7,439 bases of DNA from Ignavibacteriales bacterium. Lineage in GTDB: Bacteria; Bacteroidota; Ignavibacteria; UBA10030. The notes under the pieces are model-generated. The model did no database searches and was not told the origin of the DNA. It was given only the letters and a program-made list of their open reading frames with translations. Where the stretch lies: assembly GCA_016207365.1 (NCBI GenBank), contig JACQPU010000151.1:1-7439 (forward strand), given 5' to 3'. Both the position numbers and the translations under genes were made by a program. This document shows, piece by piece, positions 1 through 4,955 of the stretch (position 1 is its first letter; each line of letters opens with the position of its first letter).

Positions 1-152
1 CCGTACGGCGCCGCAGTCACGAAATCACCATTCTTGTGATACTCAAAGAACAGGCTCCAGTTCTTTGCAGCCTCGGCATTGGTGCCCTGCGATAGAGAGT
101 CCCAGGGGAGTATCCACGCGGCCACCGCCAAGAGAAAAAGCATTCGCTTCAT
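1..152 (-). CDS. Exported protein, probably TPR-containing (5' part only, runs off the left edge)
   Basis: Only the first 50 codons are in the window, read leftward from the ATG at 152-150. The product begins MKRMLFLLAVAAWILP, a short basic start followed by a hydrophobic stretch, then a polar SLSQG segment. This is a clear Sec signal peptide with likely cleavage near residue 22. The mature start has WSLFFEYHKNGDF followed by TAAPYG. That aromatic/Lys-Asn-Gly-Asp/Ala pattern is typical of the first helix pair of TPR proteins in Bacteroidetes and Ignavibacteria, where it reads roughly 'YEYYKNKDYxxAxPY'. The gene starts 25 bases after the stop of the outer-membrane protein gene and has its own Shine-Dalgarno sequence, so it is probably the fifth gene of the glgA operon. 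The signal peptide is seen directly; the TPR call is inferred from one helix-like segment and could be wrong. Length and function cannot be judged. Confidence 0.7.
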   Translation of the reverse strand, partial: MKRMLFLLAVAAWILPWDSLSQGTNAEAAKNWSLFFEYHKNGDFVTAAPY

Positions 153-163
153 GATCAAATGAT

Positions 164-169
164 CTCCTT
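164..169 (-). promoter_or_regulatory. Shine-Dalgarno sequence of the TPR-type gene
   Basis: On the minus strand AAGGAG lies 11 bases before the ATG at 152. It is the only convincing Shine-Dalgarno sequence seen in front of a gene in this window. The genes upstream in the operon overlap their predecessors and seem to rely on coupling. It supports the ATG at 152 rather than the second in-frame ATG at 143. The spacer contains the small palindrome GATCAAATGATC, which is probably incidental. Confidence 0.55.
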
Positions 170-177
170 GATGGCTG

Positions 178-1410
178 TCAGTCTTCTTCAATCGTGATGA
201 ACCAGGCCTCGCTGGCGTCTATGGACAGCGAGAGTTTGAAAAATGTCTCCTGCGAAAGGCCGAGGTTCATGGTCCCGCGCTTCCCTGCTGTGAGGCCCAC
301 GCTCATCCGCGCGTCTGGACCGATGGGAAGGGCGATGCCACCCGAAACCGCCCATGAGTCAATTCCCCGGCCGTTAATGGCAAGGTAAGACGCAGTATAC
401 GCAAATCCCGCCCTATATGCCACCCTGTCCCAGTATGTTACAGGGTTACGTTTTCCCGGAATTTCGATGCCCACGCCTGCCTTCAGGTTGTTTCTCACTT
501 CAACAGAGGGGGGTTCGAAAAAGTTTGCAGAAGTCCAGTGCTGCACGCCGATGTCGCCCGAGACGATGATATGGGACGCATCATACGTGATCCCCAACCC
601 CCAACCCGCCGGCAAGCGTGTTGTCCCTCGTCTTACCTGTGTTGTATCCGCGGTGTTTTCCGTTAACAGGAGTCGTTCCTCCTTCACTGAGAGGCTGGCG
701 GGTGTGGTAAACACGATCCCCAGTGTGAGTGGGAGTGACGGATTCCCCAGGAGCGACCCGAGGCCTGTGTACGTCATCCCGAGTGTAAAACCGCTTCCTT
801 TGTGGAACGCAGCAGTGCGCACCTCGGTGTCTGCAAACGCGACGTCGTCGAAATCCACCGCGAGGCGCCGGTGAATGGTGCCATAGTAGTACACATATTG
901 AAGGCCAACCGCAAGATCGCGCGAAGGACGGAACGATCCTCCGATTGTAAGAGTCGAGAGCCCGCCCGTACCCGTCAGCGTCTGCTCCGCCTGTGCTCCT
1001 CCAGTCGCAGAAACTATCCGCACATCGTAATCCACAGTGCTGTACGGTGTCGCGCTGACAACAAGGGAGATCCCCGCACTATCCGCCACCGGAATGCCCA
1101 TTGCCAGACTCTGAAATCGACCGGTTGCGAATCGCTGTGAACCTGCGTTATCCTCTAATGAAGAACTCCAGTATTCGAAGCCGCCTGCAAAGCGGGTCAG
1201 CGATAGTTTGGCAAGCGCGGCCGGATTTGCAAGATTAATGAATCCATCACCGGTCAGTGCATATCCCGAGATCCCCATTCCCTGCACCCGGTTGCTTCCG
1301 AAAAACAGAAGGTCCCCGACGCCAAAACGAGTGTAGACAGGTCCTCCTGCCAGCACAGGCCGGGTAAGCAACGTTGCAAGGACCGCCAGAAAGAGAATTT
1401 GCCGATTCAT
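178..1410 (-). CDS. Outer-membrane beta-barrel protein (FadL/PorV-like superfamily, function unknown)
   Basis: The 410-residue product begins MNRQILFLAVLATLL and continues to a VLAGG cleavage site near residue 21, a clear signal peptide. The mature start has YTRFGVGDL, then GMGISGYA and INLANPAAL (about residues 25-65). This arrangement of an R-[FY]-G-x-G-D-L opening, a small-residue-rich strand and an NPA motif is common at the N-terminus of Bacteroidetes FadL/PorV-like barrels. The rest alternates short amphipathic strands with loops, as in VGLQYVYYYGTI and GWGLGITYDA. The C-terminal end, ETFFKLSLSI then AWFITIEED, matches the final 'FK.glsl...WF' strand often seen in this group. The ATG overlaps the lipoprotein stop codon in an ATGA (1407-1410), so the two are coupled and may act together in the outer membrane. 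No Shine-Dalgarno sequence precedes it. Substrate and function are unknown; PorV itself is not claimed. The barrel class is inferred from pattern. Confidence 0.75.
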   Translation of the reverse strand: MNRQILFLAVLATLLTRPVLAGGPVYTRFGVGDLLFFGSNRVQGMGISGYALTGDGFINLANPAALAKLSLTRFAGGFEYWSSSLEDNAGSQRFATGRFQSLAMGIPVADSAGISLVVSATPYSTVDYDVRIVSATGGAQAEQTLTGTGGLSTLTIGGSFRPSRDLAVGLQYVYYYGTIHRRLAVDFDDVAFADTEVRTAAFHKGSGFTLGMTYTGLGSLLGNPSLPLTLGIVFTTPASLSVKEERLLLTENTADTTQVRRGTTRLPAGWGLGITYDASHIIVSGDIGVQHWTSANFFEPPSVEVRNNLKAGVGIEIPGKRNPVTYWDRVAYRAGFAYTASYLAINGRGIDSWAVSGGIALPIGPDARMSVGLTAGKRGTMNLGLSQETFFKLSLSIDASEAWFITIEED

Positions 1411-2570
1411 TGTCGCGTTGATGTGTAGAGGATCCTCAAACGAGGCTTCAACGGCTCAATTGCCGCTGTACCGTGCAGCATAAACGCTTCGATGCCGTTG
1501 CGTTCGTTGCGCGCGCGAATACCAATTTCGGGAATGCCGATGTTTTGAACCCAGTATTGAACGAATGGTGTCAGATTGAGCGTGTAAAGCTTCGCGCTCC
1601 CAGAGCCGGAAACACTGCTCAAAGCCTCAAACCGTGGGATAAAACCCAGTTCGTCCCTGAATGTTGCCATGAGAGAATCCTGCATGTTCGACGAACGATC
1701 GAACAACGACTCGTCTGCCCAGATTTCCAGAAGTGCCCGATGAATTGCGGAATACGCGGGAAGACCCGAAATGTCAAATTGCATCACTGCACGGGAGGCA
1801 GCCCCGGCGCGGACATGGAGAAGAACGCTATCCTGAAGAGCCAGTGTGTCCACTCCGCCCAGAACGAATCCATAGTTTCCGATTGCGGGTGTGAATGTAA
1901 CCGTGTCCGCATCGGAAGAACCGGAAGGGATATACGTGATCACGAGCTGAGGATTGAGAAAGCCTTTGATGACACTGGAGTTGATGGGTTCGAGTACAAT
2001 GCCGTAGTTCGGATTCGTTGTGTCCGACCGGAACCATGAGTTGACCAGAGCCGTGTCGAGCGCAATTGTAATATCGGCGGTGTCGCCGATGGAGCCGAAA
2101 TCATGCGTGGACCTGGCAGGCTCCTCATAAAATCCCGGCTCCCGGAGATTTGTGTAGGCAAATGTTGATCTGGTCCAGGTGGCAAGGGCTTTCCGAACTG
2201 CCAGGGAAAACTGTCCGAGAGAGTCGCCGAGATGGAACGACGTCTTGAGACGAAGCTCGGCAGTTTGCACTGCGATGCTGTCGTACGCGGACCCGAAATT
2301 CGTAAAGAGAACAAGTCCCCAGGCTTCGTACGCGCCTTTTTTCCCGACGGCGATCGTTGTGCGCAAGCTGTTCACCGTGTCGGGAATAACCAGAATACTC
2401 CGACTCTGCGACGGGATGATGTCAAGGCTGTCTCCCTGCAGAAGATCGGAGCGCGGGATCAGACCCGAACCAACAGGGCCGGGCTCATTGACACATCCAC
2501 CCAAGTGCAGTCCGATACCGATTCCAAGGGCAAGAAAACGAAGGAGAACGCTATGACGTTTACGAACCAT
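1407..2570 (-). CDS. Outer-membrane lipoprotein resembling DUF4270, with two DNRLRE-like domains
   Basis: From the ATG at 2570 the product has 387 residues. It starts MVRKRH, followed by a hydrophobic stretch and the lipobox L-G-G-C, with Cys26 as the lipidated residue. The segment GSGLIPRSDLL after the Cys resembles the start of DUF4270 lipoproteins. Two similar beta-rich blocks follow, at about residues 80-213 and 245-382. Each has an early 'A.L.l' strand (ELRLKT; ALLEIWA), a late tryptophan with a following strand (SWF..NYGIVLEP; YWV..EIGIRAR) and a closing strand (NPQLVITY; KPRLRILY), the layout of DNRLRE/CBM-like domains. An in-frame extension upstream to 2777 lies inside gmhB and would bury the signal peptide, so the ATG at 2570 is preferred. 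It overlaps the gmhB stop by 11 bases and the next gene by 4. In many Bacteroidetes a DUF4270 lipoprotein gene follows glgA, which agrees with its place here. Its role is unknown; carbohydrate binding is only a suggestion from the fold. Confidence 0.72.
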   Translation of the reverse strand: MVRKRHSVLLRFLALGIGIGLHLGGCVNEPGPVGSGLIPRSDLLQGDSLDIIPSQSRSILVIPDTVNSLRTTIAVGKKGAYEAWGLVLFTNFGSAYDSIAVQTAELRLKTSFHLGDSLGQFSLAVRKALATWTRSTFAYTNLREPGFYEEPARSTHDFGSIGDTADITIALDTALVNSWFRSDTTNPNYGIVLEPINSSVIKGFLNPQLVITYIPSGSSDADTVTFTPAIGNYGFVLGGVDTLALQDSVLLHVRAGAASRAVMQFDISGLPAYSAIHRALLEIWADESLFDRSSNMQDSLMATFRDELGFIPRFEALSSVSGSGSAKLYTLNLTPFVQYWVQNIGIPEIGIRARNERNGIEAFMLHGTAAIEPLKPRLRILYTSTRQ

Positions 2571-3153
2571 GAGAGAATGACGAAATCCGCTTCTGAATGA
2601 TTTTCTGAATGTGTTTCCACGCTTCGAAGAGATTTTCGGCCACGTGATCCGCCGTGCAGGAGGGTGCCTCTGTCCGCCCGTAGCCCGTGAGAACGAGTAC
2701 GGTGCCGCAACGGGCATTTTTCCCCGTTTCAATATCGGAGCATTTGTCTCCCACAACGAACGAAGATGCAAGATCAATGCCGTACGTTTCGGCCGCCTGC
2801 CGCAGCATTCCTGTATTCGGTTTGCGACAATTGCAAACTTTTCTATACGGAGGGGGGCCGAATTCGGGATGGTGTGGACAATAATAGAGAGCGTCGAGCC
2901 TGGCGCCCTGGGCGGAAAGAAGTTCTTCGAGTCTTCTATGTACCGCGAGAATATCTGCCTCGGAGTGGAGGCCGCGGGCGACGCCGGCCTGGTTTGTGAC
3001 TACAAACACGCGTATCCCAGCCTCGTTCGCTTCCCGAATGGCATCCGCAGAACCCGGGATCAATTCCACGCGGTCGGGATCGGAGAGGTATTCCCGCTCG
3101 ACATTGATTGTCCCATCGCGGTCGAGGAATAATCCTGTTGCTCCGGGATTCAC
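2560..3153 (-). CDS. gmhB: D-glycero-D-manno-heptose 1,7-bisphosphate 7-phosphatase
   Basis: GmhB removes the 7-phosphate from D,D-heptose 1,7-bisphosphate on the route to nucleotide-activated heptose for LPS core or surface glycans; it is a cytoplasmic HAD-superfamily enzyme. From the GTG at 3153 the protein has 197 residues. Asp11 and Asp13 lie in LFLDRDGTIN (motif I), TNQAGVARG is at 53-61 (motif II), and the zinc ligands are Cys92, His94, Cys107 and Cys109 in YYCPHHP and VCNCRKP. Lys111 and the motif IV acidic residues Asp136 and Asp140 (VVGDKCSDIE) follow. These numbers agree with those I recall for E. coli GmhB, which supports the GTG start over the ATG at 3204; the latter would add 17 unrelated residues read from inside glgA. 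GTG and the glgA stop share GTGA. The C-terminus carries a short basic tail (KIIQKRISS). Whether it prefers the alpha or beta anomer, and so a GDP- or ADP-heptose route, cannot be read here. No other heptose gene is in view. Confidence 0.93.
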   Translation of the reverse strand: MNPGATGLFLDRDGTINVEREYLSDPDRVELIPGSADAIREANEAGIRVFVVTNQAGVARGLHSEADILAVHRRLEELLSAQGARLDALYYCPHHPEFGPPPYRKVCNCRKPNTGMLRQAAETYGIDLASSFVVGDKCSDIETGKNARCGTVLVLTGYGRTEAPSCTADHVAENLFEAWKHIQKIIQKRISSFSHGS

Positions 3154-4628
3154 TTCAGCAGTTCTTTGTACAAGGTGCCATACTTGCGGGCCGAGTGCAC
3201 CCACGAAAAATCACGGGTCATACCATTCTTTATGATCTTCTTCCATTCCTCAGCCAGCTGGAACACCTTGACGGCCCGATGAACCGCCTTCACAAGCTCG
3301 CGGGGATCGTATTTCTCGAACTTGAATCCCGTCCCTTTACCGTTGCCCGCATGATCTTCAACGGTGTCGTCAAGACCTCCTGTCGCCCTGACGATCGGCA
3401 CTGTCCCATACCGCATGCTGTACATCTGATTAAGACCGCAGGGTTCGTACCGTGAAGGCATCAGGAACATGTCGCTCCCCGCTTCAATCAGGTGCGCCAG
3501 CGGTTCGTCAAATCCAAAGAATACCCCCATTCTTGAATTGTATTTTTTCTGATATGCCTCGAATTTCTTTTCCGCTTTGGGGTCGCCGGCCCCGAGGAGA
3601 ACGAACTGAATGTTGAGTTTCATCAGATCGTCGAGGGCCTCGAGGACAAGATCGAATCCTTTCTGATCGACCAAACGGGATATCGCGCCGATAAGCGGGA
3701 CGCGCTCGTCATACTCAAGGTTGAACCGCCGGGTCAGCGCTTTCTTGTTGTCGATCTTGGCTTCGATCGATCGAACGTCGTATTTCCTGTAGATGTGCTC
3801 GTCAGTCAGAGGATTCCATTGGTGATAGTCTATGCCGTTCAGAATCCCGTGCAAATCTTTTCTTCTCGCGGCGAGGAAGCCGTCGAGCCCGGCCCCGAGC
3901 TCGGGAGAAGTGCAGATCTCTTCCGCATATTTTTGACTTACGGTGGTAATCGCATCCGCAAATGCCAGCGCCGTCTTGAGAAAATTGAATTTGCCATACG
4001 CCTCCGCCCCCTCGGGCGAAAAGAGTTCCTGCGGAAGTCCTGATTTCTTGAATGATTCGGAAGGGAAGGATCCCTGGTAGGCCATGTTATGAATCGTAAA
4101 CACCGTCTTCATGCTTTTAAAGAACGGATCCGAGGCATACAGGGTTTTCATGTATGCTGGAATGAGCGCAGTTTGCCAGTCGTTGCAATGGATGATGTCA
4201 GGTTGCCATCCAAGCCGCTTGAGTGTTTCCAGCACCCCCCGGCAAAAGAAAATAAACCTCTCATCGTTATCCTGGTAGTCTTTCTTGCCAACGGGACTCT
4301 GATAGATGCCATCGCGCCCGAAATAGCGGGCATTGTCGATGAAATAAACCTGGACCTTGTCTTTCAGATTGCTGATGAATGAGGATTTGACGTTCCCGAT
4401 CTCTGAATGGTTCCCCACCGGGACGGGAATTTCTTTGAGCCTGATGATGTCGTGGAGCTTGAACTTACGCTCGCTGATGAACCGGTAGCGCGGCATAACA
4501 ACGCGAACCTCATGCCCGCATTCTTTGATCGCCTTTGGCAGTGCGCTGGAAACATCGGCGAGACCCCCCGTCTTGGCAAACGGCTCAACTTCGCTGGAAA
4601 CAAACAGAATATTCAGGGGTTTCGACAT
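3150..4628 (-). CDS. glgA: Glycogen/starch synthase (GT5 family)
   Basis: GlgA transfers glucose from a nucleotide sugar, usually ADP-glucose, to the non-reducing end of an alpha-1,4-glucan in the cytoplasm. From the ATG at 4628 the product has 492 residues, close to the usual 470-500. The N-terminal GT5 domain starts NILFVSSEVEPFAKTGGLADV, here split as NILFVSSEVEPF and KTGGLADV (Lys19 is the nucleotide-sugar-binding lysine). It continues with HCNDWQTAL and TIHNMAYQG. The C-terminal GT-B domain has SRLVDQKGFD, MPSRYEPCGLNQMYSMRYG (catalytic-site Glu at 395) and ATGGLDDTV. The open frame extends to 4730, but those 34 residues have no family character and lie over the promoter, so MSKPLNILF is the start. 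No clear Shine-Dalgarno sequence is present. It is the first gene of the minus-strand operon and its TGA overlaps the gmhB start. No other glycogen gene is in the window. All the motifs named are intact. Confidence 0.96.
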   Translation of the reverse strand: MSKPLNILFVSSEVEPFAKTGGLADVSSALPKAIKECGHEVRVVMPRYRFISERKFKLHDIIRLKEIPVPVGNHSEIGNVKSSFISNLKDKVQVYFIDNARYFGRDGIYQSPVGKKDYQDNDERFIFFCRGVLETLKRLGWQPDIIHCNDWQTALIPAYMKTLYASDPFFKSMKTVFTIHNMAYQGSFPSESFKKSGLPQELFSPEGAEAYGKFNFLKTALAFADAITTVSQKYAEEICTSPELGAGLDGFLAARRKDLHGILNGIDYHQWNPLTDEHIYRKYDVRSIEAKIDNKKALTRRFNLEYDERVPLIGAISRLVDQKGFDLVLEALDDLMKLNIQFVLLGAGDPKAEKKFEAYQKKYNSRMGVFFGFDEPLAHLIEAGSDMFLMPSRYEPCGLNQMYSMRYGTVPIVRATGGLDDTVEDHAGNGKGTGFKFEKYDPRELVKAVHRAVKVFQLAEEWKKIIKNGMTRDFSWVHSARKYGTLYKELLK

Positions 4629-4658
4629 TCCGTTGGGGAAAAAGTGAGAAAAACAGAG

Positions 4659-4690
4659 AAAATTTACCATTTTTTTGGCAGAACCGCAAA
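4659..4690 (-). promoter_or_regulatory. Candidate glgA operon promoter
   Basis: Reading leftward, TTTG (4690-4687) is followed after 20 bases by TAAATTTT (4666-4659). This fits the Bacteroidetes pattern TTTG, about 19-21 bases, then TAnnTTTG, except for the last base. Read as a sigma-70 promoter, the same site gives TTGCGG, 17 bases, TAAATT, with an extended TG just before the -10. Either reading puts the start of transcription about 25 bases before the glgA ATG. The agreement of both readings and the AT-rich setting make this the best promoter in the gap. Confidence 0.45.
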
Positions 4691-4751
4691 CGAAAACTGG
4701 CGCCACTCGGAAAGATCTAACCTGAGGCAATGTCTCTGTGCCGGTTGCAGG

Positions 4752-4780
4752 TTGATTCTCGTCCCGTTATGGAGTACATT
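4752..4780 (+). promoter_or_regulatory. Weak candidate porU promoter
   Basis: TTGATT (4752-4757), 17 bases, then TACATT (4775-4780) matches the sigma-70 consensus at four of six positions in each box. Transcription from here would start near 4787 and give porU a leader of about 170 bases containing both hairpins. A TATCAT hexamer at 4890-4895 is a possible alternative -10 but has no good -35. Neither looks like the Bacteroidetes TAnnTTTG type, so this assignment is tentative. Confidence 0.2.
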
Positions 4781-4840
4781 CAAGAAAGAACTCAACGTCA
4801 CACCACGAAAGATTCTATCGCACATTGTTAAAGGTTCGTT

Positions 4841-4869
4841 CCTGATCAAACGCTTCTGGTTTGTTCAGG
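4841..4869. repeat. Imperfect 11-base inverted repeat (operator or leader hairpin)
   Basis: CCTGATCAAAC (4841-4851) and GTTTGTTCAGG (4859-4869) are reverse complements except for one T/T mismatch at 4846/4864, separated by the seven bases GCTTCTG. In DNA it could bind a dimeric regulator serving both divergent genes; in RNA it would form a 10-pair hairpin in the porU leader. It lies 86 bases before the porU ATG. No T run follows, so it is not a terminator in either direction. The pairing is directly visible; its function is not known. Confidence 0.55.
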
Positions 4870-4912
4870 TTGTTTTCGGGAACAGCCTTTATCATGTCGG
4901 TGGAATGCCAGA

Positions 4913-4950
4913 GCCGAATGAGCGGGCTTTTTCCCCTCATCGGCTTTTTT
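4913..4950 (+). terminator. Intrinsic-terminator-like hairpin just before the porU start
   Basis: The arm GCCGAATGAGCGGG (4913-4926) pairs with CCCCTCATCGGC (4933-4944) over 12 base pairs with single-base bulges at A4918 and C4923 and a six-base loop CTTTTT. Six T (4945-4950) follow at once. Stem, loop and T run fit a factor-independent terminator on the plus strand only; the minus-strand side has no T run. No gene ends here, and the porU ATG lies at 4956, so the element would cut off any transcript entering porU from upstream. It therefore looks like a leader attenuator. It could instead end a short leader RNA, or be a start-proximal hairpin that affects translation. Confidence 0.5.
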
Positions 4951-4955
4951 CGTTT

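Larger units (their letters stand above)
4629..4955. other. Divergent intergenic region between glgA and porU
   Basis: This is the only stretch of more than 300 bases without a gene. The left part (about 4629-4700) is AT-rich and holds the glgA promoter. The middle (4700-4830) shows only a weak plus-strand promoter candidate. The right part (4841-4950) holds an inverted repeat and a terminator-like hairpin that reach nearly to the porU start codon. Short open frames cross the region in several frames, but none has a ribosome-binding site or recognisable protein character. Confidence 0.6.

Noticed and set aside
1473..2039. 188-codon open frame on the plus strand
   Set aside because: It is antisense to the lipoprotein gene, which has a lipobox, repeated domains and coupling to its neighbours. 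The plus-strand product shows no family features.
2571..2777. N-terminal extension of the lipoprotein to an ATG at 2777
   Set aside because: The added 69 residues overlap gmhB in another frame and would place the lipoprotein signal peptide in the interior of the protein.
4629..4730. N-terminal extension of GlgA to 4730
   Set aside because: The family start is the NILFVSSEVEPF strand near residue 6 of the shorter form; the extension covers the best promoter in the gap and has no family similarity that I can recognise.
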